64,000 bases of DNA. Source: Lineolata rhizophorae (Eukaryota; Ascomycota; Dothideomycetes; Lineolatales; Lineolataceae). Below, one piece after another: positions 11,715 to 22,600 of this stretch (position 1 is the first letter of the stretch; every line of letters begins with the position of its first letter). The notes beneath the pieces were generated by a model, which had not been told where the DNA came from, ran no database searches, and was given only the letters and a program-made list of their open reading frames with translations. The stretch is from the NCBI GenBank assembly GCA_010093515.1, contig MU001680.1, positions 909,971 through 973,970 on the forward strand, in the 5' to 3' direction. Both the position numbers and the translations under genes were made by a program.

Positions 11715-14700
11715 CTAGCTAAAGCCAAAAGTGAAGCCGCTCGCGGCCAGGGACGGCGTCGAGCTCTTGGACGACAGGTTCCTTACCTCGAGCTGGATCT
11801 GGCGGTGTATGTGCACGAGCCAGTCGACGTAGCTCTGGGCCTCGTTGTTGCGGTCCTCGACCAGCAGCCGGGCGAACTCGTACTCGGCGCCGTCGAGGCC
11901 CTGGCGCGCCAGCTGCAGCGTCAGCGCCTTGGACCCGCGCGTCGTCGCCAGGTACTGCAGCATGTTGCGCGCCTGCGCGTTCAGGTGCGTCTCGAGCACG
12001 GGCAGCGCCGACGTAAAGGGGTCCAGGTCCTTGAGCGAGCTGCGGCCCGCCCCGAAGAGGTCCTCGAGAAGGTTCGGCGACACCTGCGCGTGCAGCCAGA
12101 GCAGGCACACCTGCCCGTTGTCCACGAGGTAGGCGCCGCCTTCCTCGACTTTGGAGAAGGATGCCCGGATGCACTGCGGCATGCGCAGGTGGCCGTTCTC
12201 GTTGGGGAACCCGTCGGTGGGCTCGAGGTTGTGGATGGAGATGATGCGCGGGTAAAGGTATAGTGACAGCTCCGTCGCGCCCATTGACCTTATCATGCGC
12301 GCGTCGTGCACGCGGCGATCCGTGGGCTCGCGGCCACCCTTGAACGCTCGTGACTTGAGCAGGCAGAGGATGTACATGCTGAATTCCTTGAGGTTTTCGG
12401 GGAGCACCAGCTGACCCGGAGGATGCGATCCAGAGAAGTTCTTGCGATAGCCCGCCAGAATGTCCACCGTCTTCTCGTTGAGTGCAGCCCTGATGTCCTG
12501 GAGCGCCTTCTCTGGCATCCGCGCGGCTGCTTCTTTAGAAATGATGTTGATAACGGCGTCCTGGTCGATAAACTTCATGGCCTCCATGGCCCCCTCACTC
12601 ACACTAGCAACCGTATTCGTGCACCTCACACGACGTTCACCGTTGGCGCTGGTATATAGCAACGCGCTTTGGAAATGGGCGTCGAGTTTTGGGTCAAGCT
12701 TGCCGTCGTAGCTGAAAAGCACGGCAATGGATTTGTCCGCGTCGACGACACCGAACTCTAAGTCTGCACCGAACGTGTGATGGGTGAAATTACCGTGATA
12801 TGCCGACACCTGAAGTCCGTTGGAACAGCGGACTTTCATTAGTGCCTGGTATCCCGTCTCACGAGTTACAGTGTGCTTAATCTCCTTCGAGAGCTTTAGT
12901 GAATCTCGCTGGACGTGGAATGTGGGATAGTAGAATATTTCACCGCCAGTCTTGGAAGACACGTAGCCTAAATAACAGTGAGCTTTGGACATTAAAACTT
13001 GTTGGAGAGGTGAGCTTTTACCAATTGTAGCAACGTCTAGGTAGCCCCCTGACGGTGCAGCAAGGAAGAAATCAACGCCAACTCCGCATTCGACCATCTT
13101 GTTCGCAATCTTGAGCCACCCAGGATGCTCTGTAGTGAAGAGTTTCCTCTCCGTGTCTGACCCGTGCATCTTGCCGTCATCCCTTAGGAAGAGACGGCCA
13201 GGACCCCACGTAGAGAGCGAGGACAGCGAACACACAATCTTACCCCCTGTACTTGACAAGGCACTCAGTGCCGCATTGAGTGTGGGGAGTAGCGCCGGTT
13301 CCGGGTTCTTTACGTTCGCAAACATACTCGGAAGTTGCTTTAGTAGTGACATGATAACTACTTTTGACTCTTCCGGATCGACGAAAAGTCCCTCGCTTAA
13401 AGGAACGAAGGGGTCCTCGATGTCGGGCATGACGAGCATTTGAGCCTGCTCCAGATTGGCGCTTAGATTATAGAAATGAAGCTCCTTGTCGTACGTGACG
13501 ATTCCGATCTTCGCGCCTTCAGGGAGCGTCCGCTGTTTGGCTCCATTCTCGTCGCCCTCCGTAGGCGTCTCAGGCGGCCCGTATAGCGCGCTCATGATGC
13601 CTTCGCAGAAGCCGTCCAAGAAACCCTTGTTAACCGCCTCGGCCGAGACGTCCAGAACGAACAGCCAGCGCAGGCCGACCGGTTCTTTTGACCAGTACTC
13701 CTTAGGCACCACGAACTCGACCGTGCCCAGAGTAAGCTCCGGCCTCTGCTGGCGGTCCACCCGGACGCCGGAGGGGTCCGTCGGCGCGAAGTATTCCGAC
13801 GGCACGTCGTTCGGGAAGGTGCACATGTTGCAGACGAACTTGTTTCCGCCGGACCGGAACGTCATGAACGGGTTTATGTAGGTCCGACATCTTCTGCAGC
13901 GCGGCGGGCCCGCATCGCCGAAGTTCAGCACGGGGATGGGCTGCTCGCCTTCCTGCAGCGGGGCCAGCGGCTGCAGGACCAGGCCGAGGGGCAGGGCCGT
14001 CGCCGCCAGCGCGTCCGCCGAAGACGGGATGTTGTTGAGCGTGAGCCGGGCGAACTTGGGCGACGAGTTGCCCTGGTCGTACGCCACGAACGGCACCGCC
14101 GCCGGCGGCGGCAGGTGCTGCTCCATGGTCGGGTAGACGTGCTCGAGGTAGTACTGCGCTGGCCCGTCGCGCGATCGCGGCACGCTGGGGATGTGCTCCG
14201 GGTCCACCCTGCCCTGCTGCGAGGACGCCGGGCTGCCCATCAGCTGGTCGCCGCCGCGCGCCGCGTGCTCCATGGGCGACGCCGGGTTCATCGGCGTGAA
14301 GGCGCTGGCCGCCGCGGGAAACTGCGACATGGCCGGCGAGAACTGCTGCCCGAACTGGCCCGGCTGCTGCGGCCCCTGGTTCAGGTACTGCGACGGCGGC
14401 ACGCTGCCCTGAGGCATCCCGTTGAACGCCTGAGAGCTCCCCTGCGGCTCCAAGTTGTGGTACGCGTGCCTGTCCTTCTTCTTGTGGCCGCGCGCCGCCC
14501 CTGGGGTTTCCACGCCTAGCCCCATGCCCCCCATCTGCGACGCCAGCCCGCCGACGTCGGCCTGACCCGGCTGGGGGCTCTGCTGGAATCCGGGCTGCCC
14601 GAAGTAGCCGGGGCTCTGCGGCTGCGAGCCGTATCCCGGCGTGCCCACCTGCGCAGGTGAAGTCATATAGGGCGAGCCGGACTGCTGATAGCCCGCCGGG

Positions 14701-14810
14701 CCGGGGGCCACGGGCGGTCTGAATTGAGGCGCAGCGGGTTGCTGCCGCCGTTGATCGTTCGGGTCGCCGGTCGGTTGACCGAGGGAATGGTACGCGCTGA
14801 AATCTGACAT
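11715..14810 (-). CDS. sec24: COPII coat subunit Sec24
   Basis: Two exons on the minus strand, 14810-13022 and 12967-11715, 1013 aa. Sec24 is the cargo-selecting partner of Sec23 in the COPII coat at ER exit sites. Order of domains: Pro/Gln/Gly-rich N-terminus (1-~200); zinc finger at about 304-330 (CRRCRTYINPFM ... FVCNMC); vWA-like trunk (RWLFVLDVSAEAVNKG); beta-sandwich (ETGYQALMKVRCSNGL, NFTHHTFGADLEF); helical region (ALNEKTVDILAGYRKN); and a gelsolin-like C-terminus (LLWLHAQVSPNLLEDLFG). The frame also reads straight through a 54-nt segment (12968-13021) with no stop, but that segment begins gtaaaa, ends ttatttag, and interrupts the conserved DVATIG/YVSSKTGGE junction, so I treat it as an intron. 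Paralogues Sfb2/Sfb3 are less likely because the N-terminus is typical of Sec24. Confidence 0.95.
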   Translation of the reverse strand: MSDFSAYHSLGQPTGDPNDQRRQQPAAPQFRPPVAPGPAGYQQSGSPYMTSPAQVGTPGYGSQPQSPGYFGQPGFQQSPQPGQADVGGLASQMGGMGLGVETPGAARGHKKKDRHAYHNLEPQGSSQAFNGMPQGSVPPSQYLNQGPQQPGQFGQQFSPAMSQFPAAASAFTPMNPASPMEHAARGGDQLMGSPASSQQGRVDPEHIPSVPRSRDGPAQYYLEHVYPTMEQHLPPPAAVPFVAYDQGNSSPKFARLTLNNIPSSADALAATALPLGLVLQPLAPLQEGEQPIPVLNFGDAGPPRCRRCRTYINPFMTFRSGGNKFVCNMCTFPNDVPSEYFAPTDPSGVRVDRQQRPELTLGTVEFVVPKEYWSKEPVGLRWLFVLDVSAEAVNKGFLDGFCEGIMSALYGPPETPTEGDENGAKQRTLPEGAKIGIVTYDKELHFYNLSANLEQAQMLVMPDIEDPFVPLSEGLFVDPEESKVVIMSLLKQLPSMFANVKNPEPALLPTLNAALSALSSTGGKIVCSLSSLSTWGPGRLFLRDDGKMHGSDTERKLFTTEHPGWLKIANKMVECGVGVDFFLAAPSGGYLDVATIGKSSPLQQVLMSKAHCYLGYVSSKTGGEIFYYPTFHVQRDSLKLSKEIKHTVTRETGYQALMKVRCSNGLQVSAYHGNFTHHTFGADLEFGVVDADKSIAVLFSYDGKLDPKLDAHFQSALLYTSANGERRVRCTNTVASVSEGAMEAMKFIDQDAVINIISKEAAARMPEKALQDIRAALNEKTVDILAGYRKNFSGSHPPGQLVLPENLKEFSMYILCLLKSRAFKGGREPTDRRVHDARMIRSMGATELSLYLYPRIISIHNLEPTDGFPNENGHLRMPQCIRASFSKVEEGGAYLVDNGQVCLLWLHAQVSPNLLEDLFGAGRSSLKDLDPFTSALPVLETHLNAQARNMLQYLATTRGSKALTLQLARQGLDGAEYEFARLLVEDRNNEAQSYVDWLVHIHRQIQLEVRNLSSKSSTPSLAASGFTFGFS

Positions 14811-17800
14811 GGTGACGTGATTGCGGCGAACGGGTGGTGCGGTGAGGTTATGGTGGTGGGCGGGGGTGCTAGCAACCCCCGTCAGGTGCGAACTGCGTTG
14901 AGGAAACGTTTACAAGTCGATCGCACTCATACGCCGGGATGGGTAAGAAACGGAATTCGGAAACGTGGGGAGGGGTATCATATCACACTAAAAGCAATGT
15001 GATGTGGCGGTTTAGGACGTCGTGGACCCGAGGGCGAGTTTGGTGCTGAGTGCCCAATTGAACACTTTGCCTGTTCCTTGAATTTCACAGGTGCCCCCGG
15101 AGTAGATCCCCGAAGACCCGTCACGAGCTTGCGTGCCTTAGCGCGTTAAGCGCCAAGCCCACCGCACGTGAAATCCAAATCTGGCGCCAATTATAGGGCG
15201 CGAACGCAACGTTGGAAAAGTATAGTAGACTCTATCTAGGGCTTGACGTTCGAACAGCAAGATGGACTACTCTATATTCTATAGCATCACTAATTAGCGT
15301 TGCTGCTGCCTATTTTCCAGCCGGTAGCCTCTTCCCGCGGCAACACTAGTACAACTTGTACAATGTTGATTAACTATAGAGCATTTGGACGTAGGACGAT
15401 CAAAACTTTAGTGGTGTATATCGTGAATTAACTGCCGTGACCATCGTTTGGTGATCTAGGAAAACGTGGATCTTTCCAGAGGATCCGAATTCCCAAATCG
15501 GCGAGTCGACCAGAGTTTGCTCGGCCGGATATAGGGAAATATAAAGCTGGACGTAAGGCTTTAGATTTAGGGTGAAATTCACATTCCGCATATGGGTTAT
15601 CCTAGAGCCGGCTAGATCCGCTTTGTATTAGCCTTCCTATAGCGGCACGAGAACAGCGGCACAACCTATAATGACACAAGTTTCTTCAACAAATCCTGCC
15701 GCATGAGAAACGACTCGGTAGAATGAGGCTAAGTCACTGAAGTTGAACTGTATCTCGCTCTTGCATCTAAGCAAAAACTGTCTGCCCCTTATAGTTCGGA
15801 TTTTTTTTGTCATTCAAATTAATTTTATCAAACTACGGCGCGTCAATCTCATTGCTCCTAGTTCAAAGGCCATTCCAGGTTTCGCTACCGGTCTCGTCAC
15901 ATACTTCCTGGTTTATCGAATTTTTTTGCACGGCCACGATCACAATCCCTAGCCAAATTCTGCTACTGCCGCGCGAGCTGGATGTAGGAGGCGCGGAGAA
16001 TTTGCTAGGTGAACTTCAAGGAGCAGGAGGGTGGAGAATGCATGGGAAATTGAAATTTGACTTGGTGCATATTGGAGGGTAAGCATGGCGGTTTAGCTGA
16101 TGGTAGTACCGGGCCATGTTGAGTGAGTAGTCGGAGGGAAAAAGAGGGAGGAACAGAATCCGAAATGAAATGCTGGTGGTGATGGATGCCACGAACTCGG
16201 ATGGGGCTTGTGAAGAGCAATAGAAATGACCTGGTAAGCGAAAATTCGGATCGTGAGGAAGGCGATGCGGTTCTGGGCGAGTGAACAGCTGGGAGACGAA
16301 ATATGACGAAGTACCACGTAGGCATTTGTTAACGTAAGAATGCCATAAATTTATAGAACCACACCGTGAGAGCATGGGTGCTATGCCCAGTTATAGTAGC
16401 ATTTACCTACTAGATAATGTCCACTTTGACTTGTGGCTCGCTCCATGAACTCAATCAGCTCTCGCTCATCGGTTGACTCAAACTAGGCCAGATTAGAGAC
16501 CATTAATCACACTAATTTTCTAGGGTTCAAGTTGGTCCGTAGTAGATAATAAGTAGTGTGTGAAACGGGCCTCTACCATAATCCTTACTCAAGCGTTGAG
16601 CATTAATTTCCTGGTGCCAGATGTTGATAACTCGCGGTCAATACCGTTGCGCATATATCAGGCATTCCTCCCTAGTCCCCTTCGCTGACTTCCATCCTAG
16701 GTAGGCGGATAGGAAGATAGCTGCACGTCGGGTACCTGCACCGTAGGCAGAGCAGCGTAACATCCCTCCAGTTTGGCCGCCCTAGCCGCACGCATGTATT
16801 GAGGGGAACAAGAGATCGCGTCGCTAAAGCCGGTTGTAGCCGTGCCCGAAAGCGCCACACGATATCAGAGGGCAAAGGCATCCATGCCCGAACGACCCGA
16901 GTCCCGACGGGAAGTTAAAGAAAGTCTCAGCCCGGAAACACCACGTGCGGACCGGCGATTTTCCCGGCGACGGCACCTTCCCGGAGCGCGTAAGTTCGCG
17001 CGCGTTCATGACACGTGAGGAACAGGATTGCTTGTCAGAGAATCGAGGGAGGAAGCGACGGCTGAAGGGCTAGCTTGTAGCACAGTGAACGTTTAAAAAT
17101 GCCTTTGGTTAGGAGACGTTCATGCCATCCTAATGCCCAGCGTGCGTGCAATTATTAATTCTTCGGCTCCTAGACGCGCAGGGTGGAGAAGGAAGGCTCG
17201 AGATAGCAGTAGAAACACGGATAAGACGTGTTCGATACTCGCCTACATATTGCCATATAGGGGACACTTCGGCGCAGGGGCTCTTCGGCTTCATCGCCGC
17301 ATCGCCTAGCATGGTATGTACATAACGGTGCATCAGAGATCTGGCAAGCGCTTGTCTTGGTATGCAATTTTCTTCTGAGCGGGAGTCTGAAAAAAGATTT
17401 TTTGATCTTAAGATCGAATAAACTTTTCGGACTAGAATAATGCACGAGAGGGAAGATCGCACAAGCGCCACCGGGTCGAGGGCCCTTGGCCCGCGGGCAA
17501 AAGCTTTGTGGCGCTTCCGTCTGACCAGTTGCACGACGAAGGCGGGCGGACGCCTCCTGCACCCATGGCATGATTGCTGCGTCGGTTGCAGGCGGGGGGC
17601 GTTGGAGCTATACGTAGTAGGTAGCGGACGCGGGAAAGCCCAGGCTTTTTGGCCCCTCGTGTCGCCAATGGACAAAGAAAAGGATAATAAGGCGCCTCTT
17701 TACTTTCTCCTTTGCGACGAGACGTGACGAGACGGGCGTCGGGCGGCCGTAGGCGAGATGGGACTCGCATCCTGTCTTTGTCCGTTGACCGCACGTCGCG

Positions 17801-18839
17801 GAGCAGGCCCCGGGTCAAGGTAGGGCTTTAGGGAGGACTCAGGAGGGGGGAAGAGCTCAAGGGCTCGAAGATCCCCTCTGCACCTTGATGCTCAGAGCCC
17901 GGAATTGTGCCTGGCGCGACGAGGCGAGAGACGCTCCGCGGGTCGTGGTGACGGGTTGACCGGTACGGCGTACGAGGGGCCGGGAGTTACTAGCATGGGG
18001 AGCACTCGGTAGTCGTGGAGCCATTGGGACCAGGCCAAGTGGGAAACAACGCCCCGTTTCTAAAAATTCCGGCGGTACGAGCGAGATGGGACGTCCTGGG
18101 CGTCGCAGCCGAGGCGCAACTCGGCTGCGGCGGTGATCTGGGACGGGGCTGTATAGCGAACGCCTGGAGAGCAGCCGTGAAGGGACGGAACTCCCGCAGG
18201 TGCCCTATCTACTACATATACGCCGGGCCAACAGGTGTGGGCATACGCACGTACACCGGAGGCCAAGAGCAATCGACATGTAGCTCGCCCCTAAAAGCCG
18301 TCTGGACAAGTCATCGAAGCTTGAACCTGTGTATGCGCGTATGCAGCCGCAACGCGACCGCGCGGCCCGAGCGGAGGCTCCATCCACTCTTCAAGTCGCC
18401 CTCCAGCCGTCGGGGCGCTCTTGGGTCTCACGCGCTTGGACGCCCCGGGCCGGTTCTGCGAGCTCCCGCAGCCGGGCGCGGACACTGGCCGGGCTGACAC
18501 TTGGGCGGGAGTGAGGCGTGCGCCGCCCAGAGAACAGGGCGAATTGCCTTCTCCCGTCCCGTCTACGAGGTACGCACATACACAGGCACGGTGCGTAGGG
18601 CCTGGCCATCATCATGTCAACACCCCGGGCGGCGGCAGGCTAGCGGGAAACCTTAGCTGGCGTCGGCCAGAGCTCACCGAAGTATCTCTGCGAGGCGAGG
18701 TGTGGTGACCTGTCCGAGTGAGCCGTGGAAGGATAGAACGTAGTAGGGGACCGGCATGGCTACCTACGCAGCTGCGCAAACGTACCACGCAGCGAGGGAC
18801 GGATTCCGGAGCGCAGCCGAGCTGGGCAAAGTGACATCG
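14811..18839. other. gene-poor region upstream of the adenylate cyclase gene
   Basis: No convincing gene. The first 250 bp hold the sec24 promoter. From about 15.2 to 16.7 kb the sequence is AT-richer, with many in-frame stops on both strands; from about 17.4 kb it becomes GC-rich. A perfect 12-bp palindrome GATCTTAAGATC lies at 17404-17415. The open frames present are short, overlap on both strands and show no domain motif. Confidence 0.5.
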
Positions 18840-19662
18840 ATGCCGGCTTGGATGCCCTTACGCTGCCGCCTTTTCGTGCGCGCAGCTCCGGCGCCCGCCA
18901 AGCCTCTCCCAAGCCCGGCCGAACTTCTTCTGCCCCGTCGCCCCGTCCCCAGCTGCGGCCGCCCGCCCGATCGATCCCACTCGCGCGCCCACACGAGCTC
19001 GCACGCTCACCCGCCCACCACCCCTTTGCCATCGTCATCCACCGCCCTCCCCCGCCCGCGACCGTCTCTCCCATGCACTCTCCCGCCGTCCAGCGGAGGC
19101 TTCGTCGAAGCGCAGCGTAGCATTTATTGCGCACCGGCCCTTCCGTCCTCCCCTGTGCCTCTCTCGTCCGACCGAACCGCCCGACCCCTCCATCTTCGCC
19201 TCCCCGGAACGAGGGCCAAGGCCGGCCTGTCGCAGCGCGCCCAAGCTGCCCTGCCCCCGCTGCCGCCGAGCTCGCCCGCCCACGCAACCACGGCCAGCCT
19301 GGCTAGCCGGCCGCCCGGCACTAGCACCACCGCCGCCGCCTGCGAGCCTCCGCCGCAACCGCTTCTTCGCACGGGTCTCGGGACGAAGGCGACACAACGC
19401 AACTCACACCGCGCACCGGCGCCCGCCCCTCCCCCCTCCCTCGGCCCTCGCGCGCGTGCGTGAAGAGACGCCCTCCTATCCCCACCTTCTTTCTCATCGC
19501 CTTTTTGCGCAAGAGACGCGCGATTAAGCCCGCGCCCCGCTCGCCCGACGGTTTGCGCCCTCCTCCGTCGCCCTCTCGCGCCACACCTCCCCGCTCGCCT
19601 CCGGCCCTCCCAACTGCGGATCGATCCCCCCGGGGGGTGGTGCGCCGAGGACCGACGATATC
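18840..19662 (+). promoter_or_regulatory. pyrimidine-rich leader/promoter of the adenylate cyclase gene
   Basis: The plus strand is strongly C/T-rich (runs such as cctcccccgcccgcg and ctcccccctccctcgg), most strongly at 18.9-19.6 kb. Such pyrimidine tracts are common just upstream of transcription starts and in 5' leaders of filamentous fungi. Several ATGs here open short frames and could be upstream ORFs; the transcription start is not determinable from sequence. Confidence 0.45.
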
Positions 19663-22600
19663 ATGACGAGAAACCAACATGGGGCCAGCAATTCGCAGCG
19701 ACATGGGTCCACCGAGAGCTCGGGCGCGGAGAGCTGGCGGTCGACCGAGACCATCAAGCCCTCGAGGGCCTACCAGAGCGGTGGCCGGACCACGCGAGGC
19801 GCGCCCATGAAGGTCAAGACGGACCACGACCACAAGGATGCGCAGTACGTCTTTGGCTACCCTTTTCTCGTCTTAACGCGCGTGCGTTGTTCTGGAGTCG
19901 AGTGGCTGGGTCGTCTCTCAGGTTTCGGAGCGGATGGAAGTTCGGAGGTGGTTCTTGGCGAACGAGTGTCAGACCTTCGCTGAGGCCGGCCATCCGCTTG
20001 CGACGACGTTTCATTGTCACGCGCGTCTGCGGCTAGCGTGGATTGCGCTTCTGTTGCACTTCCCCCTTCGCTGCTCGCGTTCAATTGCTGTCTTAGACCT
20101 TGATGTGAGACGTTGCGCCGCTCGGTCGTCGAGGCATTGGACGTGAATCGCGTACCTAATGGCCGTCTCCCAGCTCACTCGAACTACCTCCAATTCGCCA
20201 TCTTTAGTTTCGCGAACAAAGAACGCTCAAGGACAATGCTAACAGCAAACCTCTTTCCAACGCGCCATAGGGACTCCGAGATCTCTCCTGGCTCCTCGCA
20301 CCCGCCACGAAGAGACCTATCCCAGATCGCGCCCTGGGAGCGCCATCGCGGAACAGACTTCACGAACTATCGCAAGGACCTCGCCGCCCTTGACACGTCT
20401 TCCGGCAACAAAGTCCCCCAGATATCGCGCCAACCACCCACGGCGAGCTCACCCGCCCCGCCCTGGATTCCCGGCAACAACGGCTCCGCCAACATGCCCT
20501 CCTCCGTATTCCCGAACTTCCTCAACGACTCGAACGAGGACTTCACCCAGCTATCGCCCGGATTCCGCCCCGGCAGCGGCAGGGATGACGGGTACCCGGA
20601 CGACGACCGGCGGCCGTCGGTGGCGAGCGCCACGACGGCGAGCAGCACGGGCTCCAAGGGCAGCATAACGCGCGGGTTCCACAAGAAGCTGCAGGGCTTC
20701 TTCGGCGACGAGTTCGTCGAGTCGCGGCAGAGCTCCGACGCCAGCCTGGGGGCTCACCCGGGGTACAGCGCCGGCGACCAATCGTCGAACTCGTCGCGGC
20801 CCTCGCGACACCGCAACAACTCGGTGCCCAACCCCGTCGGCAGCCGGCCGGGCTCGCCGATGAGCTCGAGGCCGCGCACGCCGCAGATCTCGAGCGAGGT
20901 TACGCCGTGGGAGTTTCAGGACGTTAGGGTAATTGCCTACCTAGTTGCTCTTTCTTTATTTCTTCTTTTTCTTCTCGTTATTTGTGGCCCTGGATTGCAA
21001 GTCCGGAAAGTACGTACGGATGTGTGCGTAATCATAGGCTAACTCGATCACGGCAGGAGGGTCCTTCCCAAGAGCGATATTCTTCCGACCAGCAGTCCGT
21101 CAAATCGGGCAAGGGCCACAAGCTTCACCTGCCGGGCCACCGGCATAACCGAAGCAAGGACGAGGCTTTGCGGCCGATGGCGGCCCGCGAAGATTCCGGG
21201 GCCAGCGTGCGCCGCGGCGACTTTCCTTTAAATAGCGGATACGCGTCAAACGCGACCTCCAAAACGGCTCTCGCGCCCCGCTCGTCCAGTCCGACGCCGA
21301 GTTCGCGCAGCGGCATCAGCGGGGCCACCACGATAACCGGCTCGAACAACCAGAGATCGCCACAGGGTAATGCAGGGCGAGAGAAGCGGTCGATTCTCGA
21401 CAAGATCCGAAGGCGAGGCGACAAGGGCGAGAGGCCCGTTGCGGAGGCGCTGAGGGATCTACCCTCGTCGACGGCCTCGTTGCAGAGCGTCACGAAGGCC
21501 TCGAGGCAGCAACGCGCGGAGCCGTCGCCCGGGAACGCTCGGGGGAAGAAGGGCACGATGGAGAGCGACAAGAGCTCCAAGGGCGGAGGCAAAGATCCGC
21601 ACAAGAAGGAACACGGTGGTAGGTTTCCGCTGGGCAAGTCAAAACGCACGGGGCCGGAGCTCCCGTCATCGAAGGATCCCAACCAGGCCGGGCCGGACGT
21701 CGCCCAGAATGATGCACTGTGGTTCCTCGACACCGATTTGTCACACATCGACGACATCGTCAATCTCCACCCCCCGATGACACCCCCCAACGGCGAGGCG
21801 TACAACGAGTGGCCCCCGGACGGCCTCGGCGATCGGGTCAAGACGGTGGAGGAGTCGGACAGGGGCGCGTGGGACGCGCCGGACTCATGGGCGGTCAAGC
21901 GGGCGGCGGACGAGACGATGGGGCGGCTAAGGGAGTTGGACGAGGACGGGAACGTGACCAAAGAGGAGAATATGGGCCCGCCGTTCTGCGTGCGCATCTT
22001 CCGCGTCGACTCGACCTTTGCGGTGCTCTCGGTGGCACTCAACACGACCGTCACGGACATCATTCAGATTCTCGGCAAGAAGACGCTGCTGCAGGACGAT
22101 CTGGACAACTATCACATTGTGATGCGCAAGCACGACACGTCGCGGCAGCTGGAGCCGCAGGAACGGCCACTCTACATCCAGAAGCGGTTGCTGGAGCAGG
22201 CGGGATACACGGAGAAGGATCGGTTGGAGGATGTCGGACGGGAGGACAACAGCTATCTCTGCCGGTTCACTTTCTTGCCGGCCAAGATGAGCGGCTATTC
22301 CAGCTTGGAGAAGGATCCGGGATTTGGCAGAATGTCCAAGTTCAGCCATATCGATCTACAAGGCCGCAACCTAATCACAATCCCCATCATTCTCTATCAG
22401 AAGGCGACCGAAATCATTTCCCTCAACCTCTCGCGCAACCTCTCCCTCGACCTGCCCAAGGATTTCATCCAAGCGTGCACGAACCTCCGCGAGATCAAAT
22501 ACACCAGCAACGAGGCGTGGCGACTACCGCCCAGCATGAGTCTCGCGAGCCGGCTGACGATGCTCGACGTGTCTAACAACCGCCTCGAGCAGCTGGAGCA

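Noticed and set aside
15200-16700. AT-richer segment as a RIP-mutated transposon
   Set aside because: Composition fits but I could find no terminal repeats, no reverse transcriptase or transposase remnants, and no second copy in the window.
17130-18708. Cluster of overlapping open frames of 60-180 codons on both strands
   Set aside because: They overlap one another in several frames, contain no domain motif, and cannot be joined by convincing introns into a longer protein.
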